A stretch of DNA of 64,000 nucleotides from Castellaniella sp049671645 (GCF_049671645.1 NZ_JBATVG010000023.1:248001-312000), one strand, 5' to 3'. Positions 9,022 to 18,589 are shown, counted from the first letter of the stretch. The notes: a model not told the origin generated them from the letters alone. Numbers and translations: made by a program.

Positions 9022-10293
9022 ATGCAACGCGACACCATCGCCATTCACGGCGGTTTTGCCGGCGACCCCCAGACGCACTCGGTCGCCGTCCCGATCTACC
9101 AGACCACCAGCTATTACTTCGACGATACCCAGCATGGCGCCGACCTGTTCGACCTGAAGGTAGCGGGCAATATCTACACCCGCATCCAGAACCCCACGAC
9201 GGACGTGCTGGAAAACCGGGTCGCCCAACTGGAAGGCGGCGCGGCAGGCCTGGCCTTCGCCTCCGGCATGGCAGCCATCACGGCCTGCGTGCTGACGGTG
9301 GCCAAGGCGGGCGACAACATCGTGGCGACCAGCCAGGTCTACGGCGGCACCTATACCTTTCTGCGCCACACGCTGAACGACCTGGGCATCGAGGCCCGCC
9401 TGGTGGACGGCCGCGATCCGGACGCCTTCGCCCGCGCCATCGATGACCGCACCCGCCTGGTGTATTGCGAATCGGTGGGCAACCCGGCGGGCAACGTGGT
9501 GGACATCGCCGCCCTGGCCAAGATCGCCCATGCTCACGGCATTCCCCTGGCCGTGGACAACACCGTGCCCACCCCGGCCCTGTGCCGCCCCATCGAGCAC
9601 GGCGCCGACATCGTCATCCACGCCCTGACCAAATATCTGGGCGGCCATGGCAACAGCATCGGCGGCATCCTGATCGACGCCGGGCGCTTCCCCTGGAAGG
9701 ACAACCCGCGCTTTCCGCAGTTCAACCAGCCGGAACCCGCCTACCACGGCGTGGTCTACGCGGACGACTTCGCCGCCGTGCCGTTTGCCGGCCGGGCCCG
9801 CACCGTCGCCCTGCGCAACACCGGCGGCGCCATCTCGCCCTTCAACGCCTTCCTGATCCTGCAAGGCATCGAAACCCTGGGCCTGCGCATGGAACGTCAT
9901 TGCCAGAACGCGCTGGCCCTGGCCCGCCACCTGCAGCAACACCCCAAGGTCGGCTGGGTCAATTTCGCCGGCCTGGAAGACAACAGGGACTACGCCCTGG
10001 CCCAGAAATACATCGATGGCGGAATCCCGTCGTCGCTGTTCAGCTTCGGCGTCAAGGGCGGTCTGGCAGCCTGCACCCGGTTCATGGACCAATTGCAACT
10101 GGTCAAGCGCCTGGTGAACATCGGCGACGCCAAAACCCTGGCCTGCCACCCGGCCACCACCACCCACCGCCAATTGACGGAAGAAGAGCTGAAGACCGCC
10201 GGCGTCAGCGCCGACCTGGTCCGCCTGTGCGTCGGCATTGAGCACATTGACGATTTGATCGCCGACGTCGACCAGGCGCTGGCCGCCGCTTAG
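9022..10293 (+). CDS. metY: O-acetylhomoserine sulfhydrylase / aminocarboxypropyltransferase
   Basis: PLP enzyme that makes homocysteine from O-acetylhomoserine and sulfide in methionine synthesis. The 423-residue length matches MetY. The PLP lysine is Lys204 in HALTKYLGGHG, and the Cys/Met metabolism family signature runs from about residue 180 (DNTVPTPALCRP). The ATG at 9022 has an AGGAGA ribosome site; an ATG at 8983 would add 13 residues without family support. The 117-bp leader shows no recognisable SAM or SAH riboswitch. Confidence 0.94.
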   Translation: MQRDTIAIHGGFAGDPQTHSVAVPIYQTTSYYFDDTQHGADLFDLKVAGNIYTRIQNPTTDVLENRVAQLEGGAAGLAFASGMAAITACVLTVAKAGDNIVATSQVYGGTYTFLRHTLNDLGIEARLVDGRDPDAFARAIDDRTRLVYCESVGNPAGNVVDIAALAKIAHAHGIPLAVDNTVPTPALCRPIEHGADIVIHALTKYLGGHGNSIGGILIDAGRFPWKDNPRFPQFNQPEPAYHGVVYADDFAAVPFAGRARTVALRNTGGAISPFNAFLILQGIETLGLRMERHCQNALALARHLQQHPKVGWVNFAGLEDNRDYALAQKYIDGGIPSSLFSFGVKGGLAACTRFMDQLQLVKRLVNIGDAKTLACHPATTTHRQLTEEELKTAGVSADLVRLCVGIEHIDDLIADVDQALAAA

Positions 10294-10371
10294 GCGTCAG
10301 GGACCGGCCCCCGGATGGAGGGGACCGGCCCGGCGCCGCCCGGAACGCGGGCGCGGGCGCGGCGGCATTGT

Positions 10372-10386
10372 CCTGTAGACTACAGG
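10372..10386. promoter_or_regulatory. 15-bp palindrome upstream of the YbaK gene
   Basis: CCTGTA-GAC-TACAGG is a perfect 6-bp inverted repeat, 17 bp before the chosen ATG at 10404. It could be an operator or a short hairpin in the leader. The surrounding 10294-10360 stretch is very GC-rich and holds two direct copies of GGGACCGGCCC. Confidence 0.35.
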
Positions 10387-10403
10387 CTGCCCCGCACCTC
10401 CCC

Positions 10404-10883
10404 ATGCCCTTCATGACCATCGCATCCGTTCGCCAATTCTTTTTGCAGCACGCCCCGGACATCGACATCCTGGAACTGGGCCAAAGCACGGCGACGGTGG
10501 ACCTGGCGGCCCAGGCGCACGGGGTGGCCCCGGGCCAGATCGCCAAGACCCTCGCCATGCGCATCGACCAGGACGTCATCCTGGTCGTTGCGTGCGGCGA
10601 CACCCGGCTGGACAACAAGAAACTAAAACACACTCTGGGCGGGCGCCCGAAGATGCTGGCCGCCGACGAAGTCGCCGCCCTGACGGGCCACCCGGTGGGC
10701 GGCGTCTGCCCCTTCGGCCTGCTCCAGCCGCTGCCGGTGTACTGCGACGTACGGCTGCAGGACTACGACATCGTCATGCCCGCCGCGGGGTCTCTGGACA
10801 GCGCCATCCGCATCACGCCCCGACGGCTGGCGGAACTGGCCGGGGCCGCCTGGGTGGATGTCTGCCGAACGGATGCCCCATGA
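10404..10883 (+). CDS. YbaK/EbsC-family aminoacyl-tRNA deacylase
   Basis: About 159 residues covering the whole YbaK/prolyl-tRNA-synthetase-associated domain: the GQIAKTLAMR strand with the conserved lysine, VVACGDTRLDNKKLKHTLG, and the closing PVGGVCPFGLLQPLPVYCD and GSLDSAIRITPRRLAEL motifs. Such proteins hydrolyse mischarged tRNA in trans, often Cys-tRNAPro or Ala-tRNAPro. Start could also be the ATG at 10413. Its TGA overlaps the ATG of the following MFS gene, so the two are coupled, although no functional link is obvious. Confidence 0.88.
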   Translation: MPFMTIASVRQFFLQHAPDIDILELGQSTATVDLAAQAHGVAPGQIAKTLAMRIDQDVILVVACGDTRLDNKKLKHTLGGRPKMLAADEVAALTGHPVGGVCPFGLLQPLPVYCDVRLQDYDIVMPAAGSLDSAIRITPRRLAELAGAAWVDVCRTDAP

Positions 10884-12064
10884 ATCGCCAACTCCTGCTG
10901 CTGACCTTGTGCCAAGGGCTGTTTCTCATCAACAACGTCACCTTCATCGCCATCAACGGCCTGGTCGGGCTGGACCTGGCGCCGCATGCCTGGATGGCGA
11001 CGCTGCCCATCATGGGCTATGTGGTGGGCGGCGCCCTGGCGGCCCCGCTGGTGGCGGCCACGCAGATCCGGTTCGGCCGGCGCGGTTCGTTCCAGATCGG
11101 CCTGGTCGTGGCGCTGGCTTCCGCGCTATTGGCCGCCGTGGCCGCGCAGTACCGGCTTTTCTGGCTGCTGATGGCGGCCACCATGGTAGCGGGCTATTAC
11201 AACGCCAATGGCCAGCTATACCGCTTCGCAGCCGCCGAACTGACCCGGCCCGACTGGCACGAAAAGGCGGTCTCCCTGGTATTGGCCGGCGGCCTGCTGG
11301 GCGCCGTGATCGGCCCCAATCTGGCCAACTGGACCCGGGCCGTGCTGCCCGTCCCCTTCGTGGGCGCCTATCTGGCCCTGTCCGTGGTGGCGCTGCTGGC
11401 CATGGGCCTGATGGCCCTGATCCGGTTTCCCCCCGAACCCGCGCGCCAGAGCCATGCCCCGCAAGGGCGGCCCATGGGCCAGATCATGCGCCAGCCCGTG
11501 TTTCTCGTGGCCACGCTGGGCGCAGCCATCGGCTACGGCGTGATGAATCTGCTGATGGCCGCCACCCCGCTGGTCATGGACATCCATCGGTTTGAATTCG
11601 GCCACATCGCCGCCGTCCTGCAATGGCACGTGATCGGCATGTACGCGCCCGGGTTCTTCACCGGTCATCTGATCCGCCGGTTCGGCGTCCTCCAGGTCAT
11701 GGGGGCGGGCGTGCTGCTGATGGCTGCCTGCATCGCCGTTGCCTTGTCCGGCACGGAAATGACTCAATTCATGACGGCGCTCACTTTGCTGGGCGTCGGC
11801 TGGAATTTCCTGTTCACCGGCGGCACGGCACTGGCCCTGCGCGCCTACCGGCCCGAGGAAAAGGATCGCGCCCAGGCGGCCATCAATTTCTGGGTCTTCG
11901 TGACCATGGCAGTCACCTCGTTCACATCGGGCGCGGTGGCCACCACCCGCGGCTGGGCCTGGCTGAACGTCGGCGCGCTACCCGCCCTGCTGCTGGTCGC
12001 GCTGACCCTGCTGTGGCTGTGGCGGCGGCAGCGCACCCAGCCGGACTTCGGCCGCGCCGCCTAG
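10880..12064 (+). CDS. MFS transporter
   Basis: A 394-residue protein with about twelve membrane segments and the major facilitator layout, including a cytoplasmic loop near the middle (PPEPARQSHAPQGRPMGQIM) dividing two six-helix halves. The motif GHLIRRFGVLQVMGAG lies at the start of the second half. The start at 10880 gives an ATGA overlap with ybaK. The substrate is unknown. The stop shares the palindromic tetranucleotide CTAG with the stop of the convergent oxygenase gene. Confidence 0.85.
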   Translation: MNRQLLLLTLCQGLFLINNVTFIAINGLVGLDLAPHAWMATLPIMGYVVGGALAAPLVAATQIRFGRRGSFQIGLVVALASALLAAVAAQYRLFWLLMAATMVAGYYNANGQLYRFAAAELTRPDWHEKAVSLVLAGGLLGAVIGPNLANWTRAVLPVPFVGAYLALSVVALLAMGLMALIRFPPEPARQSHAPQGRPMGQIMRQPVFLVATLGAAIGYGVMNLLMAATPLVMDIHRFEFGHIAAVLQWHVIGMYAPGFFTGHLIRRFGVLQVMGAGVLLMAACIAVALSGTEMTQFMTALTLLGVGWNFLFTGGTALALRAYRPEEKDRAQAAINFWVFVTMAVTSFTSGAVATTRGWAWLNVGALPALLLVALTLLWLWRRQRTQPDFGRAA

Positions 12065-12669
12065 GCGATGTCGTCCGTGCGCAGCCAGCCGGTGAGGCTC
12101 CAGCGAACCGCGCGGGCGGGCAGGACCTCGTGCGGCATGACGCCGCTGACGAATACCGCCAGCCGCCCGCCCAACGGCGGGAAACGCCCGATTTCGGCAT
12201 CCGGGCGATAGGGATCGTACAGGCACAGTTCGCCGCCGTCGGCGCTGTCCCAGTCCGGATTCAGATACAGCACGATCGAGATCTTGCGATGGTCGCTGCC
12301 GCGATGCTGATCGATGTGTTTCTTGTATCCGGCCCCCGCGTCGTAGCGGGCGAAGTGGAATTCCTGGCTGCGCAGGCCCATGTCGAAACGCTCATTGAGT
12401 ACCAGGCGCAGCTGCGCCATCCACTCGAAAAAAGGGTGGCGGGCCAATGCCGAACCGGGCGGCACCCAGCAGATGGCATCGCCGCGCACGGCAGGCTGGC
12501 GGGTATCCCGGGCGCCGCGGCCGATCTCGCCCCCCGAAAACTCGCCGGCATCCCACAACTGCCGCCCCTGGGCCAGCAGCGTATCCAGCCACGCCGGCGG
12601 CAGGGCGGCATCGGCGATGGCCCAGCCTTGCTGATTCAATAAGCGGATGATCTCGTCGTAGTCGTTCAT
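12061..12669 (-). CDS. 2OG-Fe(II) oxygenase (SM-20/PKHD-type)
   Basis: A 202-residue prolyl-4-hydroxylase-like dioxygenase. The double-stranded beta-helix iron ligands are visible: His118 and Asp120 in YKKHIDQH and the distal His180 in GVMPHEVLP, with Arg189 (AVRWSLTGW) placed to bind 2-oxoglutarate. The conserved SIVLYLN and GGELCLYDP strands are present. Target unknown; related proteins hydroxylate protein or small-molecule substrates. It is convergent with the MFS gene, overlapping by 4 bp. Confidence 0.88.
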   Translation of the reverse strand: MNDYDEIIRLLNQQGWAIADAALPPAWLDTLLAQGRQLWDAGEFSGGEIGRGARDTRQPAVRGDAICWVPPGSALARHPFFEWMAQLRLVLNERFDMGLRSQEFHFARYDAGAGYKKHIDQHRGSDHRKISIVLYLNPDWDSADGGELCLYDPYRPDAEIGRFPPLGGRLAVFVSGVMPHEVLPARAVRWSLTGWLRTDDIA

Positions 12670-12809
12670 GGCAATTCCGCCCCGTCCTCAAGACAGGGAT
12701 TTTAGCCCGCGCGCCACGGCCGGCACGCCGCCGCGCGCTCCGCCACGGACCGGCCCTGCGAGGGGCGCCGCCGTGCCACAATAAACACCCCATTCCTTTT
12801 CGCGCATCC

Positions 12810-13487
12810 ATGCCCGTCTTACGTCAACTCCCCCGCTGGGCCTGGATCGGCACCGGCATCCTGGCGCTGATCGCCGGACTGGTCAACGCCATCGGCTATC
12901 TGGGCTTCATGCACGAGCCCATCACCAACCTGACCGGAAACGCGACCCAGCTGGGGATCGCCATCAGCGCCGGCGACTGGCTTCAGATCGCGCACTGGGC
13001 GCTGACCATCGGCGCCTTCGTGCTGGGGGCGACCATCAGCGGCATGATCGTGCGGCAAAACACGCTGCAACTGGGACGACGCTACGGCCTGGCCATGCTG
13101 CTGGAATCCGCGCTGCTGTTCGGCGCGGTCCCTCTGATCGATGCCGCCCACCTGTCGGGGCTCTATCTGGCCTCCATGGCCATGGGACTGCAAAACGGCA
13201 TGGTCAGCGCCTACAGCGGCGCGGTCATCCGCACCAGCCACGTCACCGGAATCTTCACGGACCTGGGCATGTATCTGGGCCATCTGTTGCGCGGCATGCC
13301 GGTCGATCCGCTGCGCTTGCGGCTATGCGGCATCGTGGTTGCTCATTTCATCATCGGCAGCATCGCCGGTACGCTGCTATTCGCCCAACTGCGGGAACAT
13401 GCCCTGTTGATACCCGCCGCGCTGACCGGCGCCGGGTCGCTGGGCTACGGCCTGTACTGCTGGCAGGCGGGCATCCGGGTCCGCTGA
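12810..13487 (+). CDS. YoaK-family (DUF1275) membrane protein
   Basis: A 225-residue inner-membrane protein with six predicted helices. The YoaK features are ALIAGLVNAIGYLGFMHEP with THLTGN-like NLTGNATQLG, and ALLLESALLF with GMQNG-like GLQNGMVSAYSGAVIRTSHV. Function is not known. It is divergent from the oxygenase gene across a 140-bp gap in which I see no clear operator. Confidence 0.88.
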   Translation: MPVLRQLPRWAWIGTGILALIAGLVNAIGYLGFMHEPITNLTGNATQLGIAISAGDWLQIAHWALTIGAFVLGATISGMIVRQNTLQLGRRYGLAMLLESALLFGAVPLIDAAHLSGLYLASMAMGLQNGMVSAYSGAVIRTSHVTGIFTDLGMYLGHLLRGMPVDPLRLRLCGIVVAHFIIGSIAGTLLFAQLREHALLIPAALTGAGSLGYGLYCWQAGIRVR

Positions 13488-13530
13488 CCGCCTGCCCGGC
13501 CGACCCCGCAAGGCCGCCGACCGCCCAGAT

Positions 13531-14676
13531 TCACGGCAAGGGCAGGGAAAAGCGCGCGCCCCAGCCATAATCCCCCGATGTCAGATTACGGGTCGTTTCC
13601 AGGCGCACTCTCAGGTACGGACCGTAGCGGAAACCATGGGTCAGGCCGAACTGTTGTTCCGGCGGCTGGTCCAGCGACCCATCCAGATATTCCCGCCGCT
13701 CGAAGGAACCGCTGAACGACCCCCAGCGCCCGGCCGCCAGGTCGAGCTGCCACTGGTTGCGGATGCATGCGCAGGCGGTATCGAGACCATACGACGCCAG
13801 GTCGGCATAACCGGCCCCCTGCCGCACGTTGACCCAGGAAAGATCCAGCCCCGGACGCAGCCCCAGGGTATAGCCGAGCTGTCTGCGCAAGCCCCGGTCC
13901 TGAGGCTGGCGCGCATCGGATACGCCCACGCGCCAAGTGCCGCCGATCCCCGCCGAATACGCGCCCCCCACGCCCAGCACGGACAAGCCCTGCGCCTGCT
14001 GCAGCCGCGATACCAGGGTGGCCTGACGGTCCAGCGCATATTTGACGGAAGCATCGACGGCGACCGAGCCGTAGCTCAGGTCGCCTTCTGCCGAAGGGCG
14101 CGCATTCCGCGCATCCAGCGCCCCCGCCGCGACCGCGTAATCCCACGCGCCCGCGGGCAGGGTGCCCGATGGCCGCAGGCGGTACACCCCCACCCCGGCC
14201 AGAGGCACGGTCTGCCCCCAGGCTGGCAGACGGGCGTCGAGACTGCCCAAGGTCACTCCATATCCCGACGAACTGAGATAACGCCAGCGGCGCTCGCCCA
14301 GGGACCAGGTATCCAGGCCCCGGGAAGCGGGCGGGGCGAACAGATCGCGCGCCGTCAAAGGCATCGTCGCATCATCCGGCATCCCCCAGCCCCCCATGCC
14401 GCTTGCATCCGCCCCATAGGGATGCAGGAACAGGGCGTCATAGGGAATCGGCTGATAGAGGATGTCAGCGCCATCGGCCGGGGACTCGATGGGCAGGGGG
14501 TCGACAGGCCCCAGCGGCTGCGGGGCGTCCAGAGACACGTCGGGCACGGCATAGCGCTGCGGAGACAGGTCGATCAGCCCTGAACCTTCCCCCGCCGCCT
14601 GCTGGGCGCGGGCAGCCGAAAGACCGGCGCCGCATGACAGCGCCGCTGCAGCCAGTAGCCAGACTATCCTGTTCAT
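13531..14676 (-). CDS. Predicted outer-membrane beta-barrel protein, function unknown
   Basis: A 381-residue protein I do not recognise. It has a signal peptide (residues 1-24, cleavage after AARA), a proline-rich linker to about residue 110, then alternating short amphipathic segments with many Gly, Tyr and Arg and repeated turns such as YGSVAVDASVKYALDRQ and GYTLGLRPGLDLSW. This is the pattern of a beta-barrel. The C-terminus is SLPLP rather than the usual final aromatic residue. It starts 63 bp after the ABC permease stop on the same strand and could be its outer-membrane partner, or an independent barrel. Confidence 0.6.
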   Translation of the reverse strand: MNRIVWLLAAAALSCGAGLSAARAQQAAGEGSGLIDLSPQRYAVPDVSLDAPQPLGPVDPLPIESPADGADILYQPIPYDALFLHPYGADASGMGGWGMPDDATMPLTARDLFAPPASRGLDTWSLGERRWRYLSSSGYGVTLGSLDARLPAWGQTVPLAGVGVYRLRPSGTLPAGAWDYAVAAGALDARNARPSAEGDLSYGSVAVDASVKYALDRQATLVSRLQQAQGLSVLGVGGAYSAGIGGTWRVGVSDARQPQDRGLRRQLGYTLGLRPGLDLSWVNVRQGAGYADLASYGLDTACACIRNQWQLDLAAGRWGSFSGSFERREYLDGSLDQPPEQQFGLTHGFRYGPYLRVRLETTRNLTSGDYGWGARFSLPLP

Positions 14677-14739
14677 TCACCGCCGGAGAGAAGCACGTTC
14701 CTGAAATCGGGGCGCCAGGACACCCCGGCTTCCAGTGTA

Positions 14740-16422
14740 CTATCCGGCCCGCATGCCTTTGAAATGCCGACCGGCGCAGGCTGCCAGCAGCACCAGCCCG
14801 GTAGAGATCAGAATCATCACGATGCCCAGGGCGGACAATTTCCCCCACAGCCCATCATCGGCGAAATTCAGGATCTGCACCGCCAGGACCTCGCTGCCCG
14901 GGCGCGACAGCACCACGGATACCGTCAGCTCACGCACGAACATGGTCGCCATCAGAATCCAGGCGGACACGATGCCCGGGACCACCAGCGGCACGATGAC
15001 GCGCCGGAAGGTCGTCAGAGGCCCGGCCCCGCAGACCAGAGAGGACTCTTCCAGGTGGGCATGCACCTGCACGAAGGCGCTGGCGAGGGGCCGCACCCCA
15101 TAGGGCAGATAGGTGGCGATATAGGCCAGCAACAGGGCCGTCAGGGTGGCGTACAAAGGCGTTTGCACGAAAAACCACATGAAACCGATGCCGATCACGA
15201 TGCCGGGAAACGAAAACGACAGGAAACTGAGGGACTCCAGCAGGCCGGCGGCCCGGGTGCGGATCTTGACGACGACATAGGCGATGAACAGCGACAGCAT
15301 CACACCCAGCGTCGCCCCCACGACCGCCAGGAACAGGCTGTTGCGCAGGGCCAGCAAGGAAGTCGGATCCTGCAGGACTTCGATCCAATGATTCCAGTTC
15401 ATGGCGGCGAAGGCCTGGGCGCTGGGCACCATGGAATACGGCACCAGCGACGTGTACAGCAACACGGCGACGGGCAGCACCACCATCAGCAGGCTGAGCA
15501 GGCTGATGGCGGCGAACAGCGGCAGGCGGGCTTTTTTCAGTTCGATCACGGACGGCCGGTAGCCCCGCCCGGAAATCGTCACGAATTTGTCGCCCGATGC
15601 CGTCAGCGCCCGATACAGCACGATGAGACCGATGGAGACCGACAGCACACTCATGCCCAGGGCGGCCGCCTGGCCGTAATCGGGGGCGAAACCGGTGGAG
15701 ATCATTTCATACAGATACGTGGCCAGCACGTCGACCCGCCCCGGCATGCCCAGCACTCTGGGCACCGCATACGAAGCCAGGCTGCGCACGATCCCCAGCA
15801 CGAAGGCGGCCAGGATCGCGGGGCGCAGCACGGGCAGCGTCACCCGCCACAAAGTGCGCCAGACACCGGCGCCGCCCACGCGCGAGGCCTCTTCCAGCGC
15901 CCCATCGAACGACGCCATGGCCGGCGCGATGATCAGGTAGGCGATGGGCATGTTCAACAGCCCCTCGACCAGGATCATGCCTTCCAGGGTGTAGATATCG
16001 AAAGGAGACGCGGACAAGCCCAAAAAGTCTTTCAGGACCAGATTCAGCAAGCCGTTGGACGGATTCAGCAAGAGCGCCCAACTGACGGAGAACAACAGGT
16101 GCGGGATCATCATCGGAACGATCGACAACACCGTGAACAGGGACTTGCAGGGGATGTTGGTGCGGGTGTTCAGATAGGCCAGCACCAGCGCCAGCAGGGT
16201 CGCGAACACCGTGGACCCCAGGACGAAGATGACGGTATTGCCGAAGACTTCCAGCAGATAGGGGTCGGTATAGGCGACGACGTATTTGGCCGTCGTGAAC
16301 TGCCCGAAGGCCGTCAGCCCCTGGGAAAAGCTGCCCAGCAACAGCATCAGCACCGGACACAGCGTCAGAAAGCCGACGATGGCGATCAGGGACCAGGTCA
16401 GACCCGGGCGTTTGGAGGTCAT
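14740..16422 (-). CDS. Ferric-type ABC transporter permease (two fused permease domains)
   Basis: A 560-residue inner-membrane protein with twelve or so helices, made of two BPD_transp_1 domains. Each carries an EAA loop: EEASRVGGAGVWRTLWRVTLP near residue 190 and EESSLVCGAGPLTTFRRVIVP near 470. This double-permease architecture is that of the SfuB/FbpB and aminoethylphosphonate importers. It follows the ATPase gene by 9 bp on the minus strand. Together with the ATPase and the binding protein it forms a complete importer. Iron, phosphonate or another small solute are possible; sequence alone does not decide. Confidence 0.9.
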   Translation of the reverse strand: MTSKRPGLTWSLIAIVGFLTLCPVLMLLLGSFSQGLTAFGQFTTAKYVVAYTDPYLLEVFGNTVIFVLGSTVFATLLALVLAYLNTRTNIPCKSLFTVLSIVPMMIPHLLFSVSWALLLNPSNGLLNLVLKDFLGLSASPFDIYTLEGMILVEGLLNMPIAYLIIAPAMASFDGALEEASRVGGAGVWRTLWRVTLPVLRPAILAAFVLGIVRSLASYAVPRVLGMPGRVDVLATYLYEMISTGFAPDYGQAAALGMSVLSVSIGLIVLYRALTASGDKFVTISGRGYRPSVIELKKARLPLFAAISLLSLLMVVLPVAVLLYTSLVPYSMVPSAQAFAAMNWNHWIEVLQDPTSLLALRNSLFLAVVGATLGVMLSLFIAYVVVKIRTRAAGLLESLSFLSFSFPGIVIGIGFMWFFVQTPLYATLTALLLAYIATYLPYGVRPLASAFVQVHAHLEESSLVCGAGPLTTFRRVIVPLVVPGIVSAWILMATMFVRELTVSVVLSRPGSEVLAVQILNFADDGLWGKLSALGIVMILISTGLVLLAACAGRHFKGMRAG

Positions 16423-16431
16423 CGGCCCGCC

Positions 16432-17553
16432 CTATTCCATGACCAGCAGGCCATGCTCGGGCGCCAGCGCGAAGCGCACGGTGTCGCCCGCCGCCACCAT
16501 GACGGCGGGGTCGACGCGCGCCAGTAGCAACTGATCCCCGACGCGCACTTCCGCCTCGTAGACCTCGCCGACGAAATCCAGGGTTTCCAGGCGGCCTTCG
16601 ATGAGGTTGAGCGGCGTTGCCGTTGCGGCGGCATCGGCGGCGCCGGCCGATCCCCCGGTCTCGAAACGGGACAGCAGCAGGAATTCCGGCCGGATGCACA
16701 GCGTCACGGATGCCCCCACCGAGAAATCGCGCTTCTGGCAGCGCAGGACCCCCAGGGGGGACTGCACGACCGTGGCATCGGCTTCCTGGGCCAGGACCGT
16801 GGCGGCGACCAGATTGGCCCGCCCGATGAAATCGGCCACGAAGCGGTGGTCCGCATTGAAATAGATTTTCTGCGGATCGCCGCGCTCGATGATGTGGCCG
16901 CCATTGAGCACCGCAATGGAATCGGACAGGGCCAGGGCTTCGACCCGGTCGTGGGTGACATACACCGCCGTGATCCCCAGGTCGGTCAGGAAACGGCGCA
17001 GGATCTTGCGGGTTTCCTCGCGCAGCTTCGCATCCAGATTGCTCAAAGGCTCGTCGAACAGAATGACCTTGGGTTCGGCCACCAGCGCCCGCGCCAAGGC
17101 GACGCGCTGCTGCTGGCCGCCGGACAGGCGCGTGGCGGCGCGGCTTTCCAGGCCTTCGAGCTGCACGAACCGCAATGCCTTGCTCACCTTTTCCCGGATG
17201 ACGGGGCGACGCACGCCGCGCACCTGCAAGGGATACGCCACGTTGTCGAACACATTCATGTGCGGCCAGATGGCGTAGGTCTGGAACACCATGCCCAGGC
17301 CGCGCTTTTCGGGGGGCACCGAAATCCGCTTGCGACCCGACCACACGATCTGGTCGCCGATGCGGATTTCACCGTCATCCGGCGTTTCCAGCCCGACAAT
17401 GCAGCGCAGCAGCGTGGTCTTGCCGCAACCGCTGGGCCCCAGCAGCGTAAAGATCTGGTTGGCGGGAATGTGCAGATCGATGCCGTCCAGCGCGCGAACG
17501 GTCCGGCCTTCGGACTGGTAGGTCTTGACCAGCCCTTCGATGTGGATGTCCAT
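16432..17553 (-). CDS. ABC transporter ATP-binding protein (PotA/FbpC-type)
   Basis: A 373-residue ATPase with Walker A GPSGCGKT at 39-46, the signature LSGGQQQR at 143-150, Walker B ILFDEP at 164-169 and a C-terminal TOBE domain from about 280. A longer open frame reaches 17664, but its first 37 residues overlap the binding-protein gene and do not look like the family, so the ATG at 17553 is used. It lies 4 bp after the binding-protein stop, so it is in the same operon. Confidence 0.93.
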   Translation of the reverse strand: MDIHIEGLVKTYQSEGRTVRALDGIDLHIPANQIFTLLGPSGCGKTTLLRCIVGLETPDDGEIRIGDQIVWSGRKRISVPPEKRGLGMVFQTYAIWPHMNVFDNVAYPLQVRGVRRPVIREKVSKALRFVQLEGLESRAATRLSGGQQQRVALARALVAEPKVILFDEPLSNLDAKLREETRKILRRFLTDLGITAVYVTHDRVEALALSDSIAVLNGGHIIERGDPQKIYFNADHRFVADFIGRANLVAATVLAQEADATVVQSPLGVLRCQKRDFSVGASVTLCIRPEFLLLSRFETGGSAGAADAAATATPLNLIEGRLETLDFVGEVYEAEVRVGDQLLLARVDPAVMVAAGDTVRFALAPEHGLLVME

Positions 17554-17557
17554 GCCG

Positions 17558-18589
17558 TTAACGGGCGCCGAAGATCTTGCCGAATTCACGGCCCCATTGT
17601 TCGATCTCGCGATCGGGCAGGTCGCGCACCGGCAGGACCTTGACCTGATCGATGCCCTCGACATCCGGGAACACGCCCGGCGCCAGCACGTATTCGCCGA
17701 CCTGCTTGGCCAGCAGCGCCATGGCGTCTTTGGACAGCCAGAAATCCATGAAAGCCCGCGCCGCCGCGGGCCGGGGCGCTTTTTGCGTGACGGCGATGGC
17801 CCGCGGCGTGCCCAGCAGCGGCTGGCCGCTGCGCGGCCCCCAATCCAGCGGCGCCGGGGCCTTGGTCACGATGTATTTCGGCATGGAAATCGCAATCAGC
17901 TTTTCGCCGCTTTCGATGGGCGCCGGCGTAGGGCCGAACGAGGCCACGAACATGGGCTGGTTGGCGGCCAGACCCTTCAGGTATGCCATCCAGTCGGCTT
18001 CGGATTTGAAGACCTGCTCCTTCAGACCGACCAGCCATGAAATCGTGGACGAGTGATTGGCCGGATTGGCCATGACGATCTTGCCTTTCCATTTGGGATC
18101 GGCCAGGTCTTCGTAGCGCTGCGGCGCATCGGCCTTTTTCAGATGCTGGGTATTGAACAGATAGGAGACGTATTCGATCCCGAACAGGGTCATGCGCGGG
18201 TCCTTGACCGCCCAATCGGGATAGCCCTGAGCCGAGGGGGACTGATACGCCGCCAGCACGTCGTGCTCTTCCAGCAGGTTGAGCATGGGGCGCGGCGCCT
18301 GGACGACATCGGCCAGCAGCTTGCCGGCATTGTGTTCGGTGACAATCGTGGGGATGAATTTGGAACTGGAGATCCGCGTGTACTGGCCCTGAAGCCCGGT
18401 GGCGGCATCGAAGGCCTTCATGACGCTGTCGACCGACGTGATGTTGGCATAAAAGACCGCTTTGCCCTCGGCCTTGGCCTGGGCGGAAACACCCTGCGCC
18501 CAGGACCAGGACGGCAGAGACCCCGCCACGCCGGTCAGACCGGCAGCTCCGGCCAATTTCAGGAATTCACGTCGATCCAGTGCATTCAT
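17558..18589 (-). CDS. ABC transporter periplasmic binding protein, ferric-type, Tat-exported
   Basis: A 343-residue solute-binding protein. The N-terminus holds a twin-arginine signal (DRREFLKLAGAAGLTG) and a cleavage region at SWA, pointing to export in a folded state. The mature part follows the extracellular solute-binding protein family used with SfuB/FbpB permeases (KAVFYANITSVDSVMKAFDAATG, then PKWKGKIVMANPANHSS). First gene of the ABC operon on the minus strand. Iron-binding tyrosine pairs typical of FbpA are not obvious, so iron should not be assumed. Confidence 0.88.
   Translation of the reverse strand: MNALDRREFLKLAGAAGLTGVAGSLPSWSWAQGVSAQAKAEGKAVFYANITSVDSVMKAFDAATGLQGQYTRISSSKFIPTIVTEHNAGKLLADVVQAPRPMLNLLEEHDVLAAYQSPSAQGYPDWAVKDPRMTLFGIEYVSYLFNTQHLKKADAPQRYEDLADPKWKGKIVMANPANHSSTISWLVGLKEQVFKSEADWMAYLKGLAANQPMFVASFGPTPAPIESGEKLIAISMPKYIVTKAPAPLDWGPRSGQPLLGTPRAIAVTQKAPRPAAARAFMDFWLSKDAMALLAKQVGEYVLAPGVFPDVEGIDQVKVLPVRDLPDREIEQWGREFGKIFGAR

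Noticed and set aside
14764..16527. 587-residue open frame on the plus strand
   Set aside because: It is antisense to the ABC permease gene and is low-complexity (Gln/His/Asp/Gly-rich).
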